Assembly (NCBI GenBank): GCA_025174535.1
Contig: JALBUN010000023.1
Location: forward strand, 1,364,001 to 1,428,000
Origin: Cantharellus purpuraceus
Taxonomy: Eukaryota > Basidiomycota > Agaricomycetes > Cantharellales > Hydnaceae
DNA: 64,000 nt
Reading direction: 5' to 3'
Each line of letters opens with the position of its first letter. The first letter of the stretch is position 1. The position numbers and the translations under genes are program-made. The notes below the pieces were generated by a model, which was not told the DNA's origin, ran no database searches, and saw nothing but the letters and a program-made list of their open reading frames with translations. Shown piece after piece: positions 10,870-21,304 of the stretch.

Positions 10870-13800
10870 TTAGCTGTGGAAACCAGTCCCAACATTCTGA
10901 GGGTTCTGTCCACCGAACACTTGATACATGTACGCGTTGTAGAGGTGGGGGGGAATCCCATTCTGGGGCACTCCGTATTGACCCGGATTCATACCAAGCA
11001 CCGTCCCTGCCTGCGCCAGACTCGGGGACTGCGTATTGAACGGCAAACCAGACATGGGCGATGGCGACGCTGTCGTCGGGGTAGTGCGCCGCATACTGTT
11101 GCGAGATACAGGTAGAGGGCTACCGCTAAATTCTGGAGAGCGCAAAGAGAAGGGATTAAACGGATCACTCGTCGGTGAGAAGGCAGCTCCGCTGGGAGCA
11201 GAGGCGCGTAGTCTATTGCCACCCTGCCCGAAATTGGGGTTGATTTGCAGTTGCGGGGGACCAGCTTGAGGAGACGCAGGAGAACCCACCTGCCCATTGG
11301 AGTTGTTCACCTGCATCTGGAGCGCCGCCATCATCGACGCGAGGGACGGATCTGGCCCACCAAAGCCAGTAGAAAGGCCCGACATACCGAATCCGGTAGA
11401 TTGGCCGGTCGCCTTGGGCTTCACGGGCTGTGGAATGTTGGTCGAGTACTGAGGCTGAAAGTTGGGAATCGGCAGGCCAACTTCCTCAATGAGACGACGA
11501 TATGCTTGCGTAGCAATAACTTTTAACTCGATCAAGACACGTTTTGTAGCTTCAAGGAATGCGGGCTTGTCAGCTGGATCGATAAACATACTCGTAAGGA
11601 CCTTGTGAACGACGGCGACGCCATTGACTTGATCCCCAAGGACGTCCGTCAGGACATGGTCTCCTGGAGAGTTGAACAGTGCCTGCACAACCTCCTTGGA
11701 CGCGTCAGGCTCCGCTTTTTGGTTGATAATCCTCAAAACAGTAAGCGACGCCAGCTTGTGCGTGCACAAGTGGGAAAGGTGCGGCGTAAAGCGCGGAGCC
11801 AAAAGCTTGTAACGCGCAGAGAATCCCGACGTGTCCAACAGCCACGTAAGGAGTAGCGCCCCATTAGGATTAGTGGCCAACGGGATGGAATTGAGGATGA
11901 TAGCCGTTGCAAGACGGCGCTATGGTATACCCTTCAATCAAGACCTCCAAGCAGAAGGGACAATTACACCATACCTGCTGACTTAGTGTAACATGAGGAC
12001 TTTCTAGACAAGCTCGAACGCTCCTGGCACCGAAACGTCCCTGGGCAATTTCCCAAAGGCGGTCGGTCATCGCGTCAAATACAAACTCATTGGCAGGTGA
12101 TCCAAAGCGGAGGCAGCACCTAGTGAAACATGTTTTAGCAAGTTCAATGACAGCTGGTCAACTATACAGGCACTGACTGCACAACGTAATTGCCGAACTG
12201 ATCCAAGAGCAATGGAGGAGTATATGGCCTCAGGTTCTGGGCTATAAGAGCCAATTCTTCAGGGGTAGAAACGCATTCTATTATTTTCTGGGCTGCCCAG
12301 GTACCGTTCTTGTGGATACCGATGGTAGCGAGATGGGGGACGATGCGCTCCAGCATGGCCAACCTTGGACCATCGGAGCATTTCTCAAACAATTTTTGTA
12401 CAACCTGAACCATGTGAGTTCATGGCACAAGCGCAGATGATCGTCGCTCACAGTATTCCCGAGCCAATCTGAGGCCAGGTCGACAATCTCCCCATCTACA
12501 AAATCCTTTGCGACCTCGTCGACTTCTTCCCCAGTCATCCCACCAGAGTCGAGTCTCTTACGCAATTCTCGAAGTTTGGAGGCATCCCAGCGCCTGTTCT
12601 GCTGTCGTTCAGCAACCAAAGGAATAGATGTATAATACATGGTAGGAGGGCGGAATTCTACAAAGACGTTCAACGCGACTTTTGCACGAGATCGAGACAT
12701 GCACGCACCGGCAAGCGCCTGTATGTCGCTTTCCGCATCTACATTACCTTTCGTAAGCTCCTTCATTATCATTTGTTGTTCTGTGATCGACGCAGTCCAC
12801 CCCGCCTGCTTGGGAGCCGCATCAGGCGAGCTAAAGCCGTTGTGGGTGCCATGGCCAATCATGCTAAGCAGCAAATTGGACCGATAATTTTCTACCGCGC
12901 CTCCAAGAACCTGCTGGTCAGCAGGGATCGTCGAAGCCCCCTTGACGCTACGAAGGGCGTGGATGGTCGCGCCCACACTGAGGTCCCCAACGCCTTGGAC
13001 ACCAACGCCTACGGCCTCGTCAGCAGACAGGGGATCACCCGTTCCTCCCTTCACTGGCACTTTTGCAAAACCGATGCGGATAGCACCAACATCGCTCCCA
13101 AGCACATCGCGACCGTTCAACGCCTTGCGAGCTCTTACTGCATCATCCAAACGCTCAAAATTGACTAGACGTCGAATAAGTGAACCGCATCCACGACCTC
13201 AAAAAAACAGGCAAACGTACTGAATCCGCAATTCTTGTGCGTCAAGACCCTGGCTGATTCGATGGGCCCGTACGGACTGAAGACGCTCAGAATCGTGGCG
13301 GGAGTCGTCGTGGACGGGATTGAGCCGATCCAGAGCGCCCTTGTCGGTGTCGACTGCAGCTGCGCGTCCATACCCCCCGGACTGTTGAGGCCACCTGGAG
13401 AGGCCCGCTGGCCTGCACCGCCAGGCGAGACAATGCCACCAGGAGACATGATGCCCTTGGCGGGCGCAATAGGAGCGCTATCCGCCTTGCCAAATCCGAT
13501 ACGAACCGTCTGTCCGTTCTGCATACCAATGTGACCACCGAGACGGTTGAGGACGTCGTCCTTGGCCCGGACGGCATCGGCCTGCTCGACAAAGTTGACG
13601 AACCCACATTCCTGAGACAGTGTCAGTCTGCAGGATGGGGATACGATTTAAAGTTGCCTACCTTTTCTGGGAGCAACCTCAGACTCTCGATGGCGCCGTA
13701 CGGAGCGAATACATGGATGAGGGCTTCGCTCGACATTGTGGAATCGAGGTTCCCGATCCAAAGCGACCTGGATGGGGTCTGGATCTGGCCAGAGGGGCTC

Positions 13801-15144
13801 TCGGTTTTGGGAGACATGGCGCGGGCAGAGACGACACCACCGGGGCTGAGATACGCATTGCGATCGCCGTTCGGGAAGCGCACGGTGGGAGATGCTGAGG
13901 AACGCGTCATGTGGAGCTTGTCGGTCCTCAGCGTGGGCTGCGTGGGGTGGCCACCGCCGATGATATTGGCGGCGGGGGCGAGTCCCGTGGGAGAGGCAGT
14001 GGCCTCACTGTAAGCGTTGGGGTCGCCGGCGGTCGTGGCGCGACGACCGGGGGAGCTGCGGGCAGCATCGTCGAGATTGGCCACGGACACGGCACGGGGA
14101 CGAGCGGCGGAAAGATGGGGTGCCTGCTTGAAGCCCTTGTTGATGAGCGACTGGGGGTAAAAGCCGGTGGACTGGGCCATGGATGGATCATAGTCGACGG
14201 ACTGGGGCGACTCGTACTGCTCGCTCATCTCGTTTTCGTCCTCGGAATGGGTGGGGGGGAGCATGGTGCCTGTGGCTCTGGTGCGATACGGATTGGAGAC
14301 CGTGTTGGCACGGATGCGGGAGGGATTGGCGAGACTGCCCGCGATGGCGGCCTGGGCCTGGTTGCGGAGCTCGGACACGGTGGCAGGGGGCGGGGGACGG
14401 GTGCCGTCGTCGAGACCGAGATAGTCGAGGGTGTGCACGTCAAACTCGTCGCCGGCGCCAGAGTCGAGCGAGGTGGTGGAGCGGATCTCGTCGAGGGTGG
14501 AGATGTTGGCGGTGCGGGGATTGGTGAGCCAGGAGGAGGAGAAGATGGAGGGCCCGAACGCGTTGCTCAAGCCGCCGGCAGGGAGGGTGAGGGAGCCGGA
14601 TCGCAGACGGCTGTTGCGCTCTGTGACGGCGGAAGCGGAGGCGATGGAGGCGGAATGGCGGAGACCAGGACGGGCGGTGGGACTGGTGGCCACGGGGGAG
14701 GAGGCCTGGGAGAACGAGTCCGTGTCATATCCGGCCGAGTCGGGGGTGCTCTCGAGGGCGGACGCAAAGTTCTGTGCGGCAAGAGAGACGTTGGAGGGCA
14801 AGGTGCCTGCCCTTGCTCTCCTAAAGTTTTGCGGATAGTTGGTAGGAGGAAGAACATGGTCCACGACCGACGTATTGGGAGGGGTCTCGCCAGCGGGCGA
14901 GCCGCCCTGCGCGAGGACACGCAAAGCGGGAGGACGGTAGTGCGCACTGCTGGCGGCAAGACCCTCCTCTGCCTGTATCTCCCTAGCGCTGCAAAAAAAA
15001 GGAAAAAAAGGGTCAACAAAGGCGGGCAGGACACTGTGGAGGGTGCGCGGACCGTTTTGCGTAGGCAGCAGAGGGCGCGGGGGGCGGTGTTTTGCCTGAC
15101 GAGGTCTTTGGATAGGGACCCTGGTCGGTAGCAGAAAGGGACAT
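10870..15144 (-). CDS. PUF-family RNA-binding protein with two RRMs (Jsn1/Puf2-like)
   Basis: Large cytoplasmic mRNA-binding protein of the Jsn1/Puf1-Puf2 branch of Pumilio proteins. Exon 1 begins MSLSATDQGPYPKTSSGK (15144) and splices to REIQAEEGLAASSAHYRPP. A Ser/Pro/Ala-rich region of about 450 residues follows. RRM 1 has the core SLWIGNLDSTMSSEALIHVF and ECGFVNF; a linker with SPGG repeats leads to RRM 2 with ALWIGSIPSTTTPATILSVF and CGFVNF. The PUF part includes LASDWLGNTVVQKLFEKCSD, IGIHKNGTWAAQKIIECVS, LLLDQFGNYVVQ and LATNPNGALLLTWLLD. The C-terminus is Gln/Asn/Pro-rich and ends VGTGFHS at 10870. Order (low complexity, tandem RRMs, PUF repeats, low complexity) is typical of filamentous-fungal members. 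About seven introns. Confidence 0.85.
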
Positions 15145-15618
15145 GAAAGAAGATATAACGATTAGGTATTAGGAATGAAGGGTAGTACGCCAGCGGGGAG
15201 GAGGAGAGGGGGACTCTGCGACGACTATTGGATGGGTGGGTAGTGGTCTCAAGCCAACCAGCACGGATGATCCCTTCTAAATAGCGCCCGTACTCTCTAT
15301 ACTTTTTTTTTACTCTGAGCTTCTGCTACAGGGTTGCAAACAGTGTCCGCCTCCAACTCCGACCACCACCACGACGACGACCACAGCGACAACAACAACA
15401 CCCACAACGTCGACGACGACGACGACGACACGCAGACGGCAGGCTCGCTCGCCGGGCACCGGAGGGCATCGCGAGCAGAGGCAAGCTTCTCCGAGTGCCG
15501 TGCGCCACCGCCAGCACCGCCTGATCACTGATGTTGCTGCCGCCCTGGCTGCCTCTCGTTGCGGATTTCCTGGTGTCGTCGTCCCTGGGCCACATCACGT
15601 GACGCACACCGCCTCGAC
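15145..15618. promoter_or_regulatory. Divergent region between PUF and CNH genes
   Basis: 474 bp between divergent genes. It has a T9 tract near 15303, a GAC/AAC-rich triplet region (about 15361-15432) and the ATCACGTGAC element at 15594-15603. The triplet stretch is open in several frames but shows no domain, so I do not call it coding. Confidence 0.4.
15594..15603 (+). promoter_or_regulatory. ATCACGTGAC E-box element near CNH gene start
   Basis: Third exact copy of the 10-mer found upstream of both H1 genes. It lies 16 bp before the ATG at 15619-15621. If it is a promoter element, the transcript starts downstream and the real start codon may be the later ATG at 15682. Confidence 0.45.
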
Positions 15619-17224
15619 ATGTCCTCCCCCTCTGGCTTTCGCGAGGTGCGTCGTCGTCGTCGTCGTCGTCGTCGTGCACGACCTGCGATGACACTGCCAC
15701 GCCAGATCTTTGAAATCCGCAGACTGAACAACAGTCCCCTCCGCGGCCACCTCTCCCACAGAGACACGGGTCTCCCCGGCATTATAGCATGCACCATGCC
15801 TTTCGGCAAGTCGTCCCTTCTCTCGCCATACCATACCCGTCACCTCCATCAGCCTTAGCAAATGATCGCCCCTTCGTGGCCATTGGCTGCTCCGAGGGCA
15901 TATGGGTCGTGGACGCACACGACCCCGACTGTACGTCCCCCCCCGTCGCCCACACCCATGCACCCACGCCCACTCACCCCCCGTCCCCACCAGTCCTCCA
16001 CCGCGTCCTCGACCTCCAGGCCGTCACCGGCTTTGCCGTCGTCGAGGAGTACCAACTTGTTCTCGTCCTCGCAGACAAGGTCAGCGCACACGTCCCCGCC
16101 GTTCTCTCGCGCTCACACGCAGCCACGCAGGCCCTGTACTGCCTCGGTCTCGACGCCCTCGACCCCTACAGCAGCCACGTCCATGTCCCCCAAAAGTTGA
16201 CCGGCTCGGTCCCCGTCGATTTCTTCCGCGTCGGCATCTGGTCCACCTCTCTCGTCGTCATCTACAAGAAAAGACGGGTGGTGACGTTTATCTCCGCTTC
16301 CCATCCCCGTCCCCCCATGCTCACTGTCCAGAGCTAGACTGAGAGCGTGTTCCACATCCTCGAGCCCGTGCTGGAACCCCCCCCCCCACCACCACCGACC
16401 CCAACAACCCACTGATAGCCCATCTCGGCAACGGCCGCACGTGCTTCTTCCGGCCCGAAAAGGTGGTTCTGACGCGCACCCACCGCCCTCCGTTCTGACC
16501 CGTTCTTTTCTATCCAGGAGTTCTACATCCCCGTAGACTGCACCGATCTCGTGTTTCTGCGCTCTACCATTGCCATTCTCCACCCCAAGGGCTTCGAGAT
16601 CCTCGACATTGACACGTACGGCTTGTTTCCCCCATTCGTCTCCGTGCTGATCTCTTGAGAATGGCGTGACAGCCTCTCCACAGCCACCATACCGCACCAG
16701 GGCGACCCCCAGTCCAAGGCGCTCGCCAAGCGCTGTAAAGGCAGCAAACCACTGGGTTTGTTCCGCGGCAAGGGCGGCAAGCATCTTCTCTGTTACAACA
16801 GTACGCACGCGCACGCACTGCCCTGCGTCTTCGCCGCTCACGTGAACTCTGTGCTGCATGTGCAGCCTTTGGGCTCTTTGTGGACCGCCACGGCGTCCCC
16901 CTCGACGTCGTCGAGTGGCAGGGCACCGTGTTCGCCGTGGCCCCCGTCGCGCCGTACATTGTCCTCTTCAAAGCACGCTCCATCGAGGTGCGCCAGGGCA
17001 GCACGGGCCTCCTGGAGCAGGTCATCTTTGGCAACGGCATGCGCTGCACGTGGCGCGGCCCCGGCGTGCTGCAGGGCGAGCTCGACGAGGACGATCTCGT
17101 CCCCGAGTCTGTCAACCAGCGCAGCCGCATGCAGGTCGTCATGAACGCCCCGCACGGTATGGGTCCCGAGGAGACGGCACAGCACGTCTATGACCTCGTC
17201 CTCAAGGGTCCTTTGCAACACTAG
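15619..17224 (+). CDS. CNH-domain protein (Rho-GEF C-terminal type), stand-alone
   Basis: Exons encode one citron homology (CNH) domain of the type found at the C-terminus of Rom2/Rho1-GEF proteins: FEIRRLNNSPLRGHLSHRDT, FVAIGCSEGIWVVDAHDPD, VLDLQAVTGFAVVEEYQLVL, VDFFRVGIWSTSLVVIYKKR, FHILEPVLEP, EFYIPVDCTDLVFLRSTIAI, HPKGFEILDIDT, FRGKGGKHLLCYN, FGLFVDRHGVPLDVVEWQGT, VRQGSTGLLEQVIFGNGMRC, and a tail ending LKGPLQH at 17224. The Rho-GEF DH and PH domains are absent and there is no room for them upstream. The start is uncertain: ATG 15619 gives MSSPSGFREV plus nine arginines, ATG 15682 gives MTLPRQIFEIRRL. The splice near 15810-15855 could not be fixed by eye. It probably binds Rho/Rab-type GTPase partners, by family analogy only. 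Confidence 0.7.
15649..15675 (+). repeat. (CGT)9 microsatellite, reads as nine arginines
   Basis: Nine perfect CGT units. In the frame of the CNH gene they encode Arg9 directly before ARPAMTLPRQIFEI. They are in the protein only if translation starts at 15619 or upstream; otherwise they lie in the 5' leader. Confidence 0.8.
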
Positions 17225-17672
17225 ACACCCACATTATATACCCCCGAGCACATTGTATTTAAAAACACCACACATGTATAGTACGCGTCGTTCGTTATAA
17301 GCAAGAAGCAGCACAATTGTTACAGTACAAGGCAACACACTCGTCATGGACACGTGAACGAAGGGTAGGCCCAGACGTAAAGTAGAGAGGCGTGAGTGGT
17401 GGTGGGGAGGACAAACGTCTTACTAGGCAGCAGAGGGGGCGTTCCGCCTGCCGAGGGTAAGAAAATACGGACGGGGAGGGTAATAGACAGTAGGCATAAA
17501 CGGGGAAAACACACGAAAAGAAAAGGGGGCGTGACTGATACAAATCTAGAAAATCTGCAAAAAAAAAGCGTCAATGGCAGAGCGAACGAGTGAGGGGGGG
17601 GGGGGTATTTGGGGGCTTGATAAGAATGTTTCAATCGTGTCCACGGTAGAGGATCCCGGGGCGTCATCATCA
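17225..17672. other. Convergent intergenic region with G-rich tract
   Basis: 448 bp between the ends of the CNH (plus) and GDS1/KilA-N (minus) genes. It contains a run of 12 G followed by TATTT and 5 G near 17594-17615 and A/T tracts suitable for 3' ends. No gene is seen. Confidence 0.4.
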
Positions 17673-20606
17673 TCACCCCATCGCCCTCCCCTCAGAGGCA
17701 TGCCTCGTCCGCGACCGCGTCGCGGGCGGCGCGACCTTGGCAAGCGTCCGCTTCGACCGACGCACAGGCACCTCCGGCACCGCAGCCTTCTCGCGCTTCC
17801 GGCGCACGACAGGCGGCGGCGGCGGCGGCGGTGCATTCTCGGACGTCACCGCGTTCTCCTTCTCCGACGCAGACGACGTCGTGGTCGTCACGGCGGCGGT
17901 CACGGCGGGCTTGGTGAGCGGCGAGGATGGCGGCGAGGAGAGCGGAGAGGACGACGCGGAGACGCCGGTGCCGAGGATGTCCACAAACGAGTGGAACAGG
18001 CTTTCCTCCTGCTCGTTCAGCGGGATCGGCACCGACACGCATGCATTGCGGGGCGGGTCAAAGAACAGTGACGTTCCGCGCGACACCACGCCTGCGCCTG
18101 GCCGCAGCAGCGACGGCTGCAGTTCGAACACGTCAGGCTTGAGCCGCGCGTCCTGCTTGAACTCTACACACTCGGCGCCCACAAACACATCCTCGACGCG
18201 GATGCCTACCTCGCGCACCGCGGGCAGCACACACTCGCCCTTGAAGGCCGCCGTGGTTCCTTCCAGCTGCAACAGGCGGACGAGGGGGTCGGGGAACCAC
18301 ATGCCGAGATCTGCGCTCAGAAACACGTCCAGGATGGTCGACGGGATCGTTCCGGCGCCGGCATGCCGCGTCACCGCTTGCGCCACGGAGAGGGGGACCC
18401 ACGTGCCGCCAATGGGCTCGGGCGCACGGGAGACAGTCATGCGAGGGGCGGGATGGGTGGACGACACGAGCGCGGAGAGCGGGAGTCCCAGCATGGCCAT
18501 GACAGGGGTGAGGTTGACAAAGGAGGTGTCGATCCGCCGCAGGAAGGGGACACTGGGAGCGAGAAGCGTGCGGAAGACGGGGATACCTAAACAGCATGGT
18601 CAGCACGAGGGGGCGGGCGTCTAGGGGGCGACGTTACCCTCAATCACGGTGGCCACCACGGGGGGATCGCACGAGCGGAGGGGGTGCAGCAAGACGGGGG
18701 CGTCGAGGTCGCTGTCCATGGCAGCGGCCCTTTCGCACGGAGGGGACGAGATGGAGGTCGGCGCGGTGGCGAGCGTCTCTGAGGGAGATGCGCGCAGATC
18801 CTCGTCGTCGCGACGCGCAAAGACGTCTGGCCGCGGCACGGCTGGATCGACGTCCATGGCATCGTCCGCGTCGATGGAACTCCAGGCGGCGTCCCAGTCC
18901 CGACTCCTGACGCTCTCGGGGCCGAGGACCTCGACATCGTCCACGGCAATGTGGGCGTGGTGGGAGAGCTGACACTGGGGGGCGAGGACAGAGTCGTCGA
19001 GTGGGTGCGGCTTGAGGGCGAGATGGTCCTCCCAGCTCTGGGGGGGGGGCAGCACGGCACTCATGGGCTCGTCCTTGACGGGAGGCTGGGCGACGGGGCT
19101 GTCTGACTCGGAGACAAAGCCGGGGAGACCCTCGAGCGGGGTGCTGGGGACGTCGTCGGGGTGTTCCCGCTTGAGCGGGGGCAGACGGGGCACGTCCCAG
19201 GCCTGGGTGAGCACGTGGACGGAGCCGGGGACGAATTTGGGGAGGACGTTGTGGACGGGGTGGTGTTCCTCCTCCTCCTCCTCCTCCTCCTCCTCCTCCT
19301 CCTTCTTGAGGGGGAGGGGGACGCTGCCTCTGCGGAGGCCGACCATGGAGTTGTGATAGTCCTCGTCCTCGTCCTCCGAGTCGGGGGGCGGGGAGGGTGC
19401 GGAGAAGGGGAGGGAGCGGGAGCGGGCGCGGTAGTCCGGGGGGGGGTTGGAGAGGGCGGTGCGGAAGGAGGCGAAGGAGGAGGTGAGGAGGTGGGGGCAG
19501 GGGGCGGAGGGGGACGCGAGGGAGGTGGAGGGGGTCGTGCACGAGGGCGAGGGTATCGACGGAGAGAGAATGGGGTATGGGGGCAGCTCCTGGGAGGCGA
19601 CCGAGGCGGACGAGGAGGAGGAGGAGCAGTCGAGGTCGGACGCGGCGCTGCGGCCGTCGTCGGAGAGGGCGCGGTCGGACATGTCCATCGTGTCGGAGAA
19701 GGCGTCGACGTCGGAGGAGGACGGGGTGGGAGAGGGCGGACGAGGCTCTTTGCGCGTGACGGTGAGTTTTACGCGAAGTCGCGAGGTGGTGGCTGCGGCG
19801 GCTGCGGTGGCAGCAGTGGCGGCAGTGGCGGCAGTGGCGGCGGTGGCGGTGGCGGTGGCAGCGGTGGGAGGGTCGGGGTGGGTGCGGTGGCGGGTGGACA
19901 TGGCGGGGCCGGGGGGGGAGAGACGTGTGGGATGGGCGGCGCCGTCGTCGCGCTTGCGTTTGGTGCCGTGCGGCGAGGCTGCGAGGTCGTCGAGGGCGAG
20001 GCCGGCGCGCTGGAAGGGACAGGGGGCGCCTGCAGACTCGCTGAGATACCAGACGGTGGTGCCCTTGCGGAAGCAGGTGAGCGTGCGGCGGGGGTCCTTG
20101 ACGGTGGTCGTGCCGCCGGTGCGCGAGTGGAGGGCGGGGGCGAGACGGTCGTCGTCGGGGGTGCCGGTGAGCGCGAGGGAAAGGAGCAGGGGCTGCGAGC
20201 GGTCCTGGAGGCAGCGGGCGAGGTGGTTGCGTATGTATGTGGTGATCGCCTGGGAGGCAGCAGACGCACTGCGGTGGACATCAGCCCGGGTGAGACACCC
20301 CCACACAAGCACGCACTTTTGGCAGACAAGCCCGTAGTCGAGGGTCATATGCGAGAGGTCCTTGATCGTCAGCGCGCGGTTGTCTACGGCGAGCAGGGCG
20401 CGCCCAATGGCGTGCAGCGTCCGGTTGGCGGCGTCGTCGGCGTGCAGCACGGCGTGCGGCGGCGGAAAGAGCGGCTGCGGGAGCGGGTGGGCCGCGCACC
20501 TGGGTCGCGGCACACGGTGGCGGGGCGGCGGGGAGGGCGAGGGACGGAGGCGGCGGGGCGGGAGGATGAGCGAGTGCGTGCGGAGTCGTGTGTTGTAGTC
20601 GGGCAT
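17673..20606 (-). CDS. GDS1 winged-helix plus KilA-N/APSES-like domain protein (putative transcription factor)
   Basis: Starts MPDYNTRLRTHSLILPPRR (20606). An upstream in-frame ATG at 20720 is rejected because it would overlap the divergent ATG at 20706. The N-terminal block TLHAIGRALLAVDNRALTIK, DLSHMTLDYGLVCQ | intron | NASAASQAITTYIRNHLARC, RRTLTCFRKGTTVWYLSESA, CPFQRAGLALDDLAA is the Gds1-type winged-helix domain. The middle (about 450 residues) is disordered, with Ala/Thr, Ser/Pro and a 12-Glu tract. After an intron near 18600-18640 comes GIPVFRTLLAPSVPFLRRID, TSFVNLTPVMAMLGLPLSAL, GGTWVPLSVAQAVTRHAG, LDVFLSADLGMWFP, which reads as a KilA-N/APSES-like DNA-binding domain. The tail has basic KRKREKAAVPE and RRSKRTLAK stretches (likely NLS). 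Family assignment is by motif memory. Confidence 0.65.
19266..19301 (-). repeat. GAG/GAA triplet repeat coding 12 glutamates
   Basis: Twelve consecutive Glu codons (eleven GAG and one GAA) in the disordered middle of the GDS1/KilA-N protein, preceded by Lys-Lys. It is a slippage-prone microsatellite inside a coding exon. Confidence 0.8.
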
Positions 20607-20705
20607 GGCATTTGGCAGAGAAACTGGGTCAAAGGGGCGCGCTCCAGATAAATTTGTTCCACTCCCACCTCCAGGCGCACTCCGACCCAGCATCTCAGAT
20701 CCCGC

Positions 20706-21281
20706 ATGCTTCCCGTCCACGCACTCCTATTCGACGTCTTTGGCACCGTCGTCGACTGGCGCACCGGCGAGCCGGCTACCTTTGCACAACGTGCGCACAC
20801 ACGTCGCCCAGGGTGGACGCGGCCCCGCCACCGTCGACGAGATGCACCGTCTCCCCCGTGCATCTGCTAGACACCATGCTCGACTCTCCCCGCTGGTCCA
20901 GCCCCGCCGTCCTCGCCTGGCATCGTCTGCACGGCACGCACCCCCACCCACACACTCATCCTCCCCAGGCTGGCCAGACGCCACACCCGGCCTCTACGCC
21001 CTCGGCAACGGCAACATCACACTCGCCCACTGACCGCTCCCTGCAGGCCAAGCACGCGGACCTCCCCTGGGACGTCCTCTTCTCCAGCGAGCTCTTTGGC
21101 TCCTACAAGCCGGACCCCCAGGTCTATCTCGGCGCCGTGCGCCGCCAAAGCCTGCGGCCTCCAGGCCGTCTACGTACGTCGTCCCACCGAAGACGTCCAC
21201 CTCGTCCCCGACGACAGCGACGCTGACCTCGTCGTCGGCGACTTTTACGAGCTTGCCCGTCGCATAGACGTCTGTACGTAA
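20706..21281 (+). pseudogene. Decayed type II haloacid dehalogenase (HAD) pseudogene
   Basis: Begins MLPVHALLFDVFGTVVDWR, a perfect HAD motif I of 2-haloacid dehalogenases. The homology then jumps between frames: TFAQRAHTRR; VAQGGRGPATVDEMHR (+2 frame); LLDTMLDSPRWSSPAVLAWH (+3 frame); GWPDATPGLYALGNGNITLA; AKHADLPWDVLFSSELFGSY and KPDPQVYLGAV; AAKACGLQAVYVRRPTEDV; ending RRIDVCT at 21281. Frame changes near 20797, 20855-20870, 21030 and 21140 lack GT..AG pairs with a plausible intron length. The VAAH..DL block that normally precedes the AAKACGL-like segment is missing, as is part of the cap. Multiple indels point to a pseudogene rather than sequencing error. It converges with the catalase gene 23 bp away. 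Confidence 0.65.
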
Positions 21282-21304
21282 TATATATACACGGACTCCC
21301 CTGC

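Noticed and set aside
13911..15131. A 406-codon plus-strand open frame opposite the PUF gene
   Set aside because: Composition is Gly/Arg-rich shadow of the Ser/Pro/Ala-rich N-terminus of the PUF protein; no domain and no promoter.
15334..15531. Asp/Asn/His-rich open frame before the CNH gene
   Set aside because: It comes from GAC/AAC triplet repeats, has no ATG start in frame and no conserved motif; more likely leader or promoter DNA.
17590..17615. G-quadruplex candidate (12 G, TATTT, 5 G)
   Set aside because: Only two G runs are present, so a stable intramolecular four-tract structure is not well supported; kept only as a note in the intergenic entry.
19161..20651. A 496-codon open frame on the plus strand opposite the GDS1/KilA-N gene
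   Set aside because: It is Gly/Arg-rich low complexity produced by high GC and lack of stop codons; the opposite strand carries recognisable domains and proper splice sites.
20607..20720. Upstream in-frame start (20720) of the GDS1/KilA-N gene
   Set aside because: It would overlap the divergent ATG at 20706, and the conserved block begins after MPDYNTRLR at 20606.
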